A DNA stretch of 46,759 bases from Pseudomonas fildesensis. Lineage in GTDB: Bacteria; Pseudomonadota; Gammaproteobacteria; Pseudomonadales; Pseudomonadaceae. The stretch is taken from the NCBI RefSeq assembly GCF_001050345.1, contig NZ_LFMW01000019.1:1-46759 (forward strand), read 5' to 3'. A program made the translations under genes and the position numbers. The notes beneath the pieces are model-generated. The model worked only from the letters and a program-made list of their open reading frames with translations, did not search any database and had not been told where the DNA came from. Of the stretch, positions 7,746 through 16,376 are shown one piece after another (the first letter of the stretch is position 1; every line of letters starts with the position of its first letter).

Positions 7746-7937
7746 GCAAAAAAAACGTAAAAAAGTAAAAAGAGTTGTCCACGAAAACCGTGGGTATCTC
7801 TGTGGATAACTTTGTGAAGGCCCGGCGGGGTTGGTGATTTGGCCCAAGGTTAATATTTGATCAACTTTCAGCGCGGGCCAGTATGGGCAGGGTTTGCGCT
7901 TGACAGGCAAGTGTGAACCCAGTGCTGAAAAGCGCTT

Positions 7938-8864
7938 TTATGACTCGCCGCTGCGCCCTGTGGAGTGGGTCACAACCTGTGTCGGCATCTTCGCTTGCAT
8001 CAGGTTGTCGAGTGCCTGGCGATAGCTGCGACCGGCCAGGCTCATGCTGTTGTTATGGCTCGCGCCGGGCACCAGCAACAGTCGCTTGGGTTCCTGGGCG
8101 GCTTCAAACAATTGCTGGCTGAAGCGCGGCGGCACATAACGATCGTCCAGGCCATGCACCACCAGCAGCGGCATATGGATGTCGGCAATCTTGTCGATGG
8201 AATCGAATTTCTGCGAGAGCAACCAGCGCACCGGCAACGAGGTGTTGGCCACGGCGGCGGCGACGTCCGCCAGTGAAGTGAACGTCGATTCGATCACCAG
8301 CCCGCGCACGGGCAGCGGCGTCTGCTTGCCCAGCTCGGCGGCCAGGTCGATGGCCACTGCGCCCCCCAGGGAGTGTCCATAGATCAGGCGTTTGCTGGGG
8401 TCTGGCTGCAACAGTTGGAAGCGCTCCCAGGCGGCTCGTGCGTCTTCGTACACCGTGGTTTCCGACGGCAGGTCGCCGTGGCTTTGGCCGAAACCGCGAT
8501 AGTCGATGGCCAGCACCGAGAAGCCCAGCGCGTGCAACTGCTCAATGCGAAACAACTGCCCGGTGAGGTTCCAGCGCACGCCGTGCAGGTACAGGACCGC
8601 AGGCGCGTCCTTGTTGTCTGCCGGGTACCACCAGCCATGAATGTTCTGCCCCGGTTTGAAACCGGCGGGCTTGAGTTCGAATTCCTGCACGGCCCTGGGC
8701 AACCCGCTGTACCAGCTGGCCGTGCCCGGCTCGATGCGAAACACCAGCTCGCGCTCCTTGTGTTGCAGCACCGAGCAACCCACCGGCAGGCCGACGATCA
8801 GCAGGGCCATGCACAGCAGGGGAAGCCAGCGCAGTCTCAGGCGGGAGAGAAAACGAGAGGACAT
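7938..8864 (-). CDS. Membrane-anchored alpha/beta hydrolase
   Basis: A 308-residue protein starting MSSRFLSRLRLRWL with one N-terminal hydrophobic segment (residues about 13-30) that ends in PVGC, so it may be an anchored or possibly lipidated periplasmic enzyme; the lipobox is imperfect. The hydrolase core shows the oxyanion region LYLHGVRWN, nucleophile elbow GHSLGG (Ser), acid VHGLDDRYVP (Asp) and a C-terminal ASHNNS histidine, giving a complete triad. This resembles the ABHD/YfhR-type lysophospholipase-like group; substrate unknown. Longer upstream in-frame starts have no ribosome site and lack a signal sequence at the correct place. Confidence 0.85.
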   Translation of the reverse strand: MSSRFLSRLRLRWLPLLCMALLIVGLPVGCSVLQHKERELVFRIEPGTASWYSGLPRAVQEFELKPAGFKPGQNIHGWWYPADNKDAPAVLYLHGVRWNLTGQLFRIEQLHALGFSVLAIDYRGFGQSHGDLPSETTVYEDARAAWERFQLLQPDPSKRLIYGHSLGGAVAIDLAAELGKQTPLPVRGLVIESTFTSLADVAAAVANTSLPVRWLLSQKFDSIDKIADIHMPLLVVHGLDDRYVPPRFSQQLFEAAQEPKRLLLVPGASHNNSMSLAGRSYRQALDNLMQAKMPTQVVTHSTGRSGES

Positions 8865-9026
8865 GAAGGTTCCAGGGCAAAGGTGAAGCACGGTTTTTAA
8901 CAGATGGCTTGTCGGGGCAGGAATTAATTCGACAGCCGTCCATGGGGATTGCTTGCAAAGTGTTACAGCATTGAATCCCCCGTGCACAGGTTGTTAGGGT
9001 GGGGGGCCAAACAGGAGAGCACGCAC

Positions 9027-9884
9027 ATGGATTTCACAGGCAAAACCGCCATCGTCACCGGTGGTGCACGCGGGTTGGGACTCAGTTATGCAAAGGCGCT
9101 GGCCCTGGGCGGCGCCCGGGTGGTGATCAGCGATGTTGGCGCTGACAAGGTCGGGGCAGGCACCGATACGTCGGTGGTACAAGCGGCTGCCGAGGTATTG
9201 CAGGCCGAAGGGCTGGCGGTAGTTGGCCATGGCGGTGACCTGTCTACGGACGAGGGGTGTCGGCAGTTGATCGAGTTTGCCGTCGAGGCGTTCGGTCAGC
9301 TCGATATCCTGATTCTCAACGCCGGCTGGGTGGGTTACCAGACTATTGAAAACCTCGACATGGCGTTCCTGCAACGGGCCATGGACATCAACCTCTACGC
9401 GCCGCTGTGGCTGTGCAAGCACGCCTGGCCGCACCTGCTGCGCTCACCTGCGCCGCGCATTATCCTGACCACCTCCGACCGCGCCATGTACGTGCAATAT
9501 GAGCAAGCCGGGCTGGTGGCTTACAGCGCCGGCAAGATGGCGCAACTGGGCATCATGAACGCGTTGAGTCATGAGGGCTTTGATGCGGGGATTAAAGTCA
9601 ATGCGATTTCGCCGGTTGCCAAGACACGCATGTGGGGCGTGACCGAAGAGCCTGACGAACTCAAGCCGGAGTGGGTGACGCCGGGGGTGTTGTTTCTCGC
9701 GTCCCCGCAATGCGAAGACACGGGTTACATCCTGCGCGCCAGCAACGGGCAATTTACCGCCACACGCTTTACGGAAAATCCAGGCGTTGACTACCCCCGC
9801 GACCTGGCCCGAATCAAGGCAAGCAGTGCTGAAGAAGTCGCCGCCGCCTGGGATAGCATCAAACAAGCACAGCACCTTTCTTGA
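9027..9884 (+). CDS. Short-chain dehydrogenase/reductase
   Basis: A 285-residue SDR. It has the TGGARGLG cofactor-binding loop near residue 12, the NAG motif (LNAGWVG), and the catalytic Ser...Tyr-x3-Lys set (TTSDRAMYVQYEQAGLVAYSAGKMA). The long loop carrying GADKVGAGTDTS after the second strand resembles the HSD17B4/MFE-2-like group of SDRs acting on hydroxyacyl-CoA, but a confident substrate is not possible. ATG at 9027 has CAGGAGAGC 8 nt upstream. The Nudix gene follows 11 nt after its stop, so the two may be co-transcribed. Confidence 0.83.
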   Translation: MDFTGKTAIVTGGARGLGLSYAKALALGGARVVISDVGADKVGAGTDTSVVQAAAEVLQAEGLAVVGHGGDLSTDEGCRQLIEFAVEAFGQLDILILNAGWVGYQTIENLDMAFLQRAMDINLYAPLWLCKHAWPHLLRSPAPRIILTTSDRAMYVQYEQAGLVAYSAGKMAQLGIMNALSHEGFDAGIKVNAISPVAKTRMWGVTEEPDELKPEWVTPGVLFLASPQCEDTGYILRASNGQFTATRFTENPGVDYPRDLARIKASSAEEVAAAWDSIKQAQHLS

Positions 9885-9895
9885 GAAACCCGACC

Positions 9896-10483
9896 ATGGA
9901 CAACAGCCCCGTTCGCATCACCGCCGAAGAGACCCTCTCGGAAAACTGGTACCTGCTGAAGAAATACAGCTTCGACCTGCGCCGCCGCGACGGCAGTTGG
10001 CAAGCCCAGACCCGCGAGGTGTACGACCGCGGCAATGGCGCGACCATCCTGTTGTACAACCGCGAACAGCGCACGGTGTTGCTGATTCGCCAGTTTCGGA
10101 TGCCCACGTTCGTTAACGACTATCACGGTTACCTGATCGAGGCCGCGGCCGGGTTGCTCGACAATGCCAGCCCCGAGGAACGTATTCGCCTGGAAGCGGA
10201 AGAGGAAACCGGGTATCGGGTGGGGCATGTGGAGAAGATCTATGCAGCGTTCATGAGCCCGGGTTCGGTGACGGAGCGGATTCACTTTTTTATGGGTGAA
10301 TATCAGCCGGGAGATCGGGTTGGCAGCGGCGGTGGGTTGGAAGAAGAGGGGGAGGATATAGAGGTGCTGGAACTTGGGTTTGAACAGGCGTTGGCGATGG
10401 TGCAGAGCGAGGAGATAGTGGATGGGAAGACCATCATGCTGTTACAGCACCTGGAGTTGCGGATGTTGAAGGAAGGGTGGTGA
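9896..10483 (+). CDS. nudK: NudK-like Nudix hydrolase (GDP-mannose pyrophosphatase family)
   Basis: A 195-residue Nudix protein resembling NudK: RDGSWQAQTREVYDRGN followed by ATILLYN and LIRQFRMP, typical of the ADP-ribose/GDP-mannose pyrophosphatase group. The Nudix box is GLLDN with EAEEETGY, providing the metal-binding glutamates; the first Glu of the generic box is Ser and the usual Arg is Leu, close to NudK's own variant. It hydrolyses nucleotide sugars such as GDP-mannose in family members. ATG at 9896 is preferred to an in-frame TTG that overlaps the SDR stop. Confidence 0.82.
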   Translation: MDNSPVRITAEETLSENWYLLKKYSFDLRRRDGSWQAQTREVYDRGNGATILLYNREQRTVLLIRQFRMPTFVNDYHGYLIEAAAGLLDNASPEERIRLEAEEETGYRVGHVEKIYAAFMSPGSVTERIHFFMGEYQPGDRVGSGGGLEEEGEDIEVLELGFEQALAMVQSEEIVDGKTIMLLQHLELRMLKEGW

Positions 10484-10511
10484 GTCAGTTCTTTCTCGGG
10501 AGCATATCTAT

Positions 10512-10537
10512 TGTGGCGAGCGAGCAAACTCGCCACA
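10512..10537. repeat. REP-like hairpin between convergent genes
   Basis: TGTGGCGAG and CTCGCCACA form a 9-bp stem with an 8-nt loop. It lies between the convergent Nudix gene and the immunity gene, where it can act as a bidirectional transcription barrier, and its TGTGGCGAG head is the one seen in other REP copies here. Confidence 0.65.
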
Positions 10538-10548
10538 TAGGTTGCTTT

Positions 10549-10869
10549 TTAAATAGGGTTTTCTTGTTTCAGTAAGTGCTCATCGAATTTAACAATGATG
10601 TGATTTAACCATGAGGGGCCTGATGTCCATTGATTAGGGTAGTAATAATAGCAGTGCTGTTCATGAAATAAGTTATTTTGAAACTCTGGTTCATTTGTGT
10701 AGGTGTTTATTAGTTCTATTATTTCCATTTTTACAGTGGTGATGACATCCCTTTGTGAATCAAGTAGGAACGAGTCAATTACTTCATCGGCTGAAGAGTG
10801 TTCCGCTGTCCAGTCCTGATTAAAGTAGGCGCCAAAAAATTGCTGAAGTTCAGTCAGTGGTAGGTTCAT
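10549..10869 (-). CDS. CdiI-type immunity protein for the Rhs toxin
   Basis: A 106-residue acidic protein immediately downstream of the Rhs gene; its ATG overlaps the Rhs stop by 4 nt. The N-terminus (LQQFFGAYFNQDW, then DEVIDSFL) is the pattern of the CdiI_2-type contact-dependent-inhibition immunity family. The gene is AT-rich relative to its surroundings, as expected for an exchangeable toxin-immunity cassette. Its job is inferred to be neutralising the RNase-like toxin at the end of the Rhs protein. It has no signal peptide, so it works in the cytoplasm. Confidence 0.8.
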   Translation of the reverse strand: MNLPLTELQQFFGAYFNQDWTAEHSSADEVIDSFLLDSQRDVITTVKMEIIELINTYTNEPEFQNNLFHEQHCYYYYPNQWTSGPSWLNHIIVKFDEHLLKQENPI

Positions 10870-13800
10870 TTTTCAGGATATCCCGTCAGTAATAAATAGC
10901 CATCTGGCATCTTAGGTTTTCTCTTCAGAACCAGAATGAAGTTGTAGACTGGAATGGACGCTTCAGCGCCTCTAATAGCGCTCAATCCTACAGGCAAGTT
11001 TGAGCTTTCGTTGATGATATGTTTGTCTTTTTTTCCTTCTAAAAACTTTAGGATTTCTTCTCGACGGTTGGTTAAGCTTTTAGAAACGAGAGCTTCTGCT
11101 TCCTTTTTGTTTCTGAACGTAGATGCCGCTGGAATATGTGGTTCCAATTCCAGCCTTGTAAACAATTGTGCATCCGTCTGCTCAACGTGCTTCTCGAGCA
11201 AATGCCCCCCTGCCTCTTCATGCGTATCTAGTATGCCGCCGGGGCAATTTCCAACCTTACAACTTAATCCTAATGGGTCTATCCACCCCGTAGGGTTAGG
11301 TACATATAGGTAGGCGTTAATCCCACCCGCAAGCTTTACCGGGTCCGGCGTCAGGTAACGACCAATATCCGGATTGTAGTAGCGATGGCGGTTGTAGTGC
11401 AGCCCGCTTTCCGAGTCGAAGTATTGGCCCTGGAAGCGCAGCGGGTCGTCGACTTTTCCTATGTCGAGACGGGTGATTTCGCCGTAGGCGCGGTAGTGCG
11501 CGGACCAGACGATTTCGCCGTCCGGAGCGGTGAGTTCTTGCGGCGTGCCGAGGTGGTCGAGTTGGTAGTGGTAGGGTTTTGTTTCTTTTGGGCCGAAGCC
11601 TTCCAGCAGGGCTAGCGGGCGGAAACTGTCCGGTTCGTAGATATAGCTGCGATGCCGGCCCGCGCGGTGTTCGGCGATTAGCTTATCGCCGTGCCAGAAA
11701 AACTCGGTGGTTATGCCGTCGACGGTTTTGCTGATTCGGCGGCCAAACGGGTCGTAGCAGTAGCTGGCCGTTTTTCCATTAGGTTGGGTGACGCCGGTCA
11801 GGCGATGCTGACAGTCGTAGCGGTACTCGGTGACGAGTTGGTGACCTTTACCGCGTCGTTCACGGATGAGGTTGCCGAAGGCGTCGTAGTCGTAATGCCA
11901 GTCTCCTTGGATCATCAGGCGATTGCCAGCCACGATGTCGGGGCCGGGGCGGTTTTGCATGAGCAGGTTGCCCGCCGGGTCGTGGCCGAAGCGTTCCTGT
12001 ACGTCTTGGGAGTGGTCGGCGCGGGTGAGGCGGTTTAGTGGGTCGTAGTGGTAGTGGTGTTCGCCTTTGCGGGTGTCGAGGAGGCGGGTGAGGTTGCCGG
12101 ATTTGTCGTAGTCGTAGTGGCGGCGGTATCCAGCGCCTGTGGCATCGCCGATGCTTTGGTTGAACAGGCGTCCTTGGTCGTCGTGTTGGTAACGGCTGAG
12201 CAGTTGGCCTTGTTGGCGTTGGTGTTCGCGGCCGTCTTTGAATAGGTGTGATGTCAGCTGCGCGCCGTTGAGTTCGATGGTAGAGAGGTCGCCACCTTTG
12301 CGGTGGTTGAACACCAACCGGTTGTTATCCGGTAGGCGCAGTTTTTGAAGGTGGCCGCAGGCGTCGTAGCCATAACGCAAGGTGCCCCAGCCTTGGTGTT
12401 CGGCTGTAAGGCGGTTTTGTAGGTCGTATTCGTAGGCCAGGGCCCAGTTGCCGTCGTCGACGCTGAGGAGATTGCCTTGGCGGTCGTAGGCGTAATTGAC
12501 AGTGTTGCCGTCAGGCAGGGTTTTTCTTACGAGTCGACCGGCGTGGTCACGCTCGTAACGGGTGACTAACTGACTGCCATCGTCGCCATCTTCGGTCTTT
12601 TCCTGCAGGTTGCCGTTGAGGTCGTAAACGTAGGCGGTACTCTGACCGTCAAAACCGATTTCCTGCTGGATCAGGCCATTGCTGTGGTAGTGGAGCCGGT
12701 AGGTTTCGCCAGTTTCATTTTGGATTTCTGTCAGCAACAACCGCACGTTGTCGTAGCGGTATTTAACTTGGGTGCCGTCGGCATTAATGCGGCGGCTGAT
12801 CAGGTGCAAACCGTCGGCGTATTCGTAGCGGGTGACGTGCCCTAGTTCATCCCGTTCAGCGGTGATTTTTCCGTAGGGGTTGTAACTGTATTCCCTACAT
12901 GCGCCGCCTGGCAGCACGACACGAATCAACCGACCGACGCTGTCCCACTGATACTGGGTCAGCGCGCCATGCTCATCCTCTCGCGCAACCTGCCGCCCAC
13001 GGTCGTCATAGCGATAGCGCTTAACGCCACCATTCGGCAATTGCTCCTCAAGCAACTGCCCACGCTCATTCCACACCAGTCGCTGACTGCTGTGATCCGG
13101 GTACCAAACCCCAATCAGCTGGCCGTATTTGTTGTAGCTGTAGTCCGTGCAATTGCCGTCAGGATCGGTCTTGCGAATGACATCGCCTTGGTCATTGCGC
13201 TCGTACTTCCAGACTGCCTGACCCCGCCTTACAACCCGTACGAATCCATTGTCATGCTCGTAGGATATCGGCTCATCGTCCCCCGGAAACAACGCCACCA
13301 AACACCCGGCTTCGTCGTACTGATACGCCGTCACCGCCCCCAGCGGGTCCTGCTCAACCGTCAGCCGGCCTTTGTCGTCGTAGGATTTGAAATGCTCGGC
13401 GCCATCCGGATCCACCCGCCGCACCAGCCGCGCCCGTTGATCGTGGACATAGACTTCCTGGCTGCTGTCGGCGTTAAAAACCGTGACTTGCCCGTTGTCA
13501 TCCCAGGCATACCGCGTGTCCATCTGCGAAAAACTGGCCCAGTGCCGAACACACCGCGCCGCCTTGCCAGCCCGTTCCCACTCCCAGAAGAAACTCGCCC
13601 CACCGGCCAAGCCGCGTTCAAGAATGACGTGCTGATCGTCGTACCGGTAAACCTCGCTTTCGCCTACAGCATTGGTCGCTGAAACCAGTCGGCCAATGTC
13701 GTCATAGGCGTAGGAAACAACGTTTTGCTCAGTCACCCAAACATAGGGTTCACGGCCTTTAGCTCGATGAATCTGGTAGTCCACCGCGATGATTCGGCCG

Positions 13801-15557
13801 AACTCATAACGCAAGAGCAGCGAGCGCCCCACACCGTTATCCAGCCGCTCAATCCGCCCCAGCACATCCCGAAAAATACGCAGCCGATTGTCATACGCAT
13901 CACTGATCGCCGTCAGCACACCGTCACGGAAGTGGTAGAAACGCGACGCCTGCGCCAGCACTAACTCATCAGGCAACGACCCCAAGTAAATCGCCGCTTC
14001 GGCCAGGCTATTGGTAATCGCCGGTCGAGAAGAACTAGGCAAGGGCAGGGTAGTCGACCGATTTTCATGATCCTTCCACACCACCGAATCACCGGAAACA
14101 CTCAACCGATGCGCCAGCGAGTGACTCCACCCAAACCCCAACCCACAATCCACTTCCACCGCGCTTGTGCGATACAACCGTGTCCACTCGAACGGTAAAA
14201 TCCCGTCCAGCGCACCATCGGTCAGCGTCAGCAATTCCTCCCCGGTCACCATCGACACCGGGCACCCATTGGTGGCGGTCTTGTCCGAAGACGCGGCAGC
14301 ATCCCCGTTCAGGTTTCGAGCAGCGGCAGGCACATCATCAACATGCTCCTGGCGCACCAATACCGTCTGCTGCTTAGCCTTGTCCCGAACCGCCGTTACC
14401 GGGTTGGAAACCACCTGATCCCCAGCCTTCAAAGGCACATCCGGAATCACCCTGATCGGCGTCGCCGGGCTACCTAGCAGAATCGGCTTGGCCAGCTCTG
14501 CATGATCATCTACGCGAGCCTTCCCGAACTGCCCAGCCATGTGCTCCAACCACCTGCGCGCCCGTTGAGACTTGATGCCACCCAGCACCTTCGTGCTCAT
14601 ACGCACCGCCATACCCATCCCGGCCGTGGCGAGACACAGCAACAAATTAATCAATACTTCGGCGCTGATTTCCCCCAGCAGCTCGTTCATGTACGGAGGC
14701 GGCAACATCCGGATCCAACTGACCGTCGCCGACAAATAGATGAACAGCAGCGGCTCATCACTAAGCACCAATAAGCCCTTAGCGATGCTTTCGGTGCCGA
14801 GTTTCAGCAGCTTTTCAAATTCATCCTGAGACAGGTAATGCAGCAGCTTTTCGGCATGACCCAACGGGTCTGAAAACCACTGAAACAGCTGCTTGATGTT
14901 GTCCCACAGCGAATACAACGTCTCACCAAACCCGCGAGCGTAGGCTTGGTGCAATGAGAGGTAGCGCTTGAGGAAGTTGGCTTCGGAGTAACCCTTCCAC
15001 AGCGGCTTGAATGTGCTGTCCCATTCGTTGCGCAGCCAACTTTCCAGCGGTGCGATAACCGACTGATAAGAGGCGTACAACGCCTTGAAATGCGCTGTGG
15101 AAACGTTGGGATAGAAACTGACTCGGTACTTCTGGTTGCGATCACACTCCGTGATTTCGAGGATGCCGCTCGGGCCGATGGTTTTATGGAGGGGCTCGCC
15201 CAGCGGGCCGCCATTGGGGTCGATGCGTTGCACCATCACTGGCGTATTGCCAATGGGCACGAACCGTGAGCTCTGGAACATATGCACCAGGGTCAGCGTG
15301 CCGTTGGCCTGGCAGGTAGCGACGGTGCTGCTGGGGATAATCGAACGGTTGATCGGCGCGACCAGCGCCACTTCATCTCCAACCTTGAACACCTGCTCGA
15401 TATCCAGCGCCGAAAAGCTGAAAAAGCTCTCGGCCCAGGCGTCGTAGCTATTGAGGCAGCGCTTGAAGTCGCTGATAACGGATTCGACGTCTCGCGCCTT
15501 TGAATCCATGGCGGCCAGCACCAGGTAGCCAATGGTTTGACTGGTCACTTCGATCAT
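10866..15557 (-). CDS. Rhs-family polymorphic toxin with C-terminal RNase A-like domain
   Basis: A 1563-residue Rhs protein. Residues 1-430 are a specialised N-terminal region with a hydrophobic stretch at about 270-325 and no visible PAAR or VgrG motif. A DUF6531-type segment begins NGCPVSMVTGEELL. About 20 YD repeats (YxYDxxGR) follow, building the shell that encloses the toxin. The Rhs core ends at PDIGRYLTPDP and DPLGL near residue 1431. The variable tail (1432-1563) has H1457, R1468, T1558 and Y1560, with the spacing (11 and 2) of the catalytic His/Arg and Thr/Tyr of the RNase A-like CdiA-CT of Yersinia kristensenii. RNA cleavage is therefore the likely activity. No secretion genes are nearby. 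Start codon has a weak ribosome site. Confidence 0.9.
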   Translation of the reverse strand: MIEVTSQTIGYLVLAAMDSKARDVESVISDFKRCLNSYDAWAESFFSFSALDIEQVFKVGDEVALVAPINRSIIPSSTVATCQANGTLTLVHMFQSSRFVPIGNTPVMVQRIDPNGGPLGEPLHKTIGPSGILEITECDRNQKYRVSFYPNVSTAHFKALYASYQSVIAPLESWLRNEWDSTFKPLWKGYSEANFLKRYLSLHQAYARGFGETLYSLWDNIKQLFQWFSDPLGHAEKLLHYLSQDEFEKLLKLGTESIAKGLLVLSDEPLLFIYLSATVSWIRMLPPPYMNELLGEISAEVLINLLLCLATAGMGMAVRMSTKVLGGIKSQRARRWLEHMAGQFGKARVDDHAELAKPILLGSPATPIRVIPDVPLKAGDQVVSNPVTAVRDKAKQQTVLVRQEHVDDVPAAARNLNGDAAASSDKTATNGCPVSMVTGEELLTLTDGALDGILPFEWTRLYRTSAVEVDCGLGFGWSHSLAHRLSVSGDSVVWKDHENRSTTLPLPSSSRPAITNSLAEAAIYLGSLPDELVLAQASRFYHFRDGVLTAISDAYDNRLRIFRDVLGRIERLDNGVGRSLLLRYEFGRIIAVDYQIHRAKGREPYVWVTEQNVVSYAYDDIGRLVSATNAVGESEVYRYDDQHVILERGLAGGASFFWEWERAGKAARCVRHWASFSQMDTRYAWDDNGQVTVFNADSSQEVYVHDQRARLVRRVDPDGAEHFKSYDDKGRLTVEQDPLGAVTAYQYDEAGCLVALFPGDDEPISYEHDNGFVRVVRRGQAVWKYERNDQGDVIRKTDPDGNCTDYSYNKYGQLIGVWYPDHSSQRLVWNERGQLLEEQLPNGGVKRYRYDDRGRQVAREDEHGALTQYQWDSVGRLIRVVLPGGACREYSYNPYGKITAERDELGHVTRYEYADGLHLISRRINADGTQVKYRYDNVRLLLTEIQNETGETYRLHYHSNGLIQQEIGFDGQSTAYVYDLNGNLQEKTEDGDDGSQLVTRYERDHAGRLVRKTLPDGNTVNYAYDRQGNLLSVDDGNWALAYEYDLQNRLTAEHQGWGTLRYGYDACGHLQKLRLPDNNRLVFNHRKGGDLSTIELNGAQLTSHLFKDGREHQRQQGQLLSRYQHDDQGRLFNQSIGDATGAGYRRHYDYDKSGNLTRLLDTRKGEHHYHYDPLNRLTRADHSQDVQERFGHDPAGNLLMQNRPGPDIVAGNRLMIQGDWHYDYDAFGNLIRERRGKGHQLVTEYRYDCQHRLTGVTQPNGKTASYCYDPFGRRISKTVDGITTEFFWHGDKLIAEHRAGRHRSYIYEPDSFRPLALLEGFGPKETKPYHYQLDHLGTPQELTAPDGEIVWSAHYRAYGEITRLDIGKVDDPLRFQGQYFDSESGLHYNRHRYYNPDIGRYLTPDPVKLAGGINAYLYVPNPTGWIDPLGLSCKVGNCPGGILDTHEEAGGHLLEKHVEQTDAQLFTRLELEPHIPAASTFRNKKEAEALVSKSLTNRREEILKFLEGKKDKHIINESSNLPVGLSAIRGAEASIPVYNFILVLKRKPKMPDGYLLLTGYPEK

Positions 15558-15730
15558 GAAACAGCCCCATCAACCGGGGCCCACACAAAAAACGCCATCT
15601 GCAATCCCTCGCACCGTGTAGTCAGGCGAGGGACTTTGCGGACCTTTTCAGGGGAGGGGAGTAGAGGTAATCCGGCCGTTATGTGGGACGTTTCGACAAC
15701 GCTCGTCCTCTGCCTCCCGACTACCGGCTA

Positions 15731-15759
15731 TTGTCAGAAATTTCCCACAAGAGTACAAA
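15731..15759 (+). promoter_or_regulatory. Promoter of the lexA2-imuA-imuB-dnaE2 operon
   Basis: TTGTCA (15731-15736), a 17-nt spacer, and TACAAA (15754-15759) match the sigma-70 consensus at 5 of 6 and 4 of 6 positions with ideal spacing. The -10 lies inside the LexA2 operator. Predicted transcript start is about 15766, that is 0-2 nt before the lexA2 ATG at 15768. Confidence 0.6.
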
Positions 15760-15766
15760 TGTACTC
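15751..15766. promoter_or_regulatory. LexA2 operator (SOS box)
   Basis: GAGTACAAATGTACTC is a perfect inverted repeat (6-bp arms, 4-bp centre). It contains GTAC-N4-GTAC, close to the GTACN4GTGC box reported for the second LexA of Pseudomonas putida. It covers the predicted -10 element, so LexA2 binding would block its own operon until DNA damage. Confidence 0.85.
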
Positions 15767-15767
15767 C

Positions 15768-16376
15768 ATGACAGCCCTAACCCCTCGCCGCACCGCCATC
15801 CTGACCTTCATCCGCGACCGCATCGCGCAGCAAGGCCAACCCCCCAGCCTCGCCGAGATCGCCGAGGCATTCGGCTTCGCCTCCCGCAGCGTCGCGCGCA
15901 AGCACGTCATCGCGCTCACCGAAGCCGGTTTTATAGAGGTCAACCCCAATCAGGCCCGCGGCATTCGCCTGCTCAACCAACCCCCACGCCCCGAATGGCT
16001 GGACATCCCAGTCCTGGGCCGCGTAGCCGCAGGCCGGCCCATCGGCGCCGATGCCGAAGTGCACAGCCGCCTGCAACTCGACCCCGCCACCTTCGCGAAA
16101 ACCCCGGACTACCTGTTGCGGGTGCAGGGCGACTCGATGATCGAAGACGGCATCCTCGACGGCGACCTGGTGGGCGTACGCCGCAGTGCCGAAGCCTTGA
16201 ACGGGCAGATTGTGGTGGCGCGCCTGGACGGTGAAGTCACCATCAAACGCTTCGAACGCAACGGCGACCATGTGCGCCTGCTGCCGCGCAACCCCGCGTA
16301 TCAACCCATCGTGGTAGGGCCCGACCAGGACCTGGCCATCGAAGGGGTGTTCTGCGGCCTGGTGAGGCAAGGCTGA
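15768..16376 (+). CDS. lexA2: LexA2 SOS repressor
   Basis: A 202-residue LexA. N-terminal winged helix (residues 1-65, start LTPRRTAILTFIRDRI), then the self-cleavage site Ala88-Gly89 (GRVAAGRP), catalytic Ser123 (GDSMIEDG) and Lys160 (VTIKRF); all are at the E. coli positions plus four. RecA filaments stimulate self-cleavage and derepression. The ATG at 15768 is preferred because it aligns with LexA starts; an ATG at 15759 adds MYS but lies inside the operator and -10, upstream of the predicted transcript start. It is the first gene of the mutasome operon, and its TGA overlaps the imuA ATG (TGATG). Confidence 0.93.
   Translation: MTALTPRRTAILTFIRDRIAQQGQPPSLAEIAEAFGFASRSVARKHVIALTEAGFIEVNPNQARGIRLLNQPPRPEWLDIPVLGRVAAGRPIGADAEVHSRLQLDPATFAKTPDYLLRVQGDSMIEDGILDGDLVGVRRSAEALNGQIVVARLDGEVTIKRFERNGDHVRLLPRNPAYQPIVVGPDQDLAIEGVFCGLVRQG

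Noticed and set aside
7801..7810. TGTGGATAAC, a perfect DnaA-box sequence, with a near match TTGTCCACG at 7775
   Set aside because: Only two sites, no AT-rich unwinding region, and no dnaA/dnaN/gidA-type neighbours; too little for an origin.
11385..13964. Long plus-strand open frames across the Rhs gene
   Set aside because: They are antisense images of the repetitive YD-repeat codons; no start context or family similarity.
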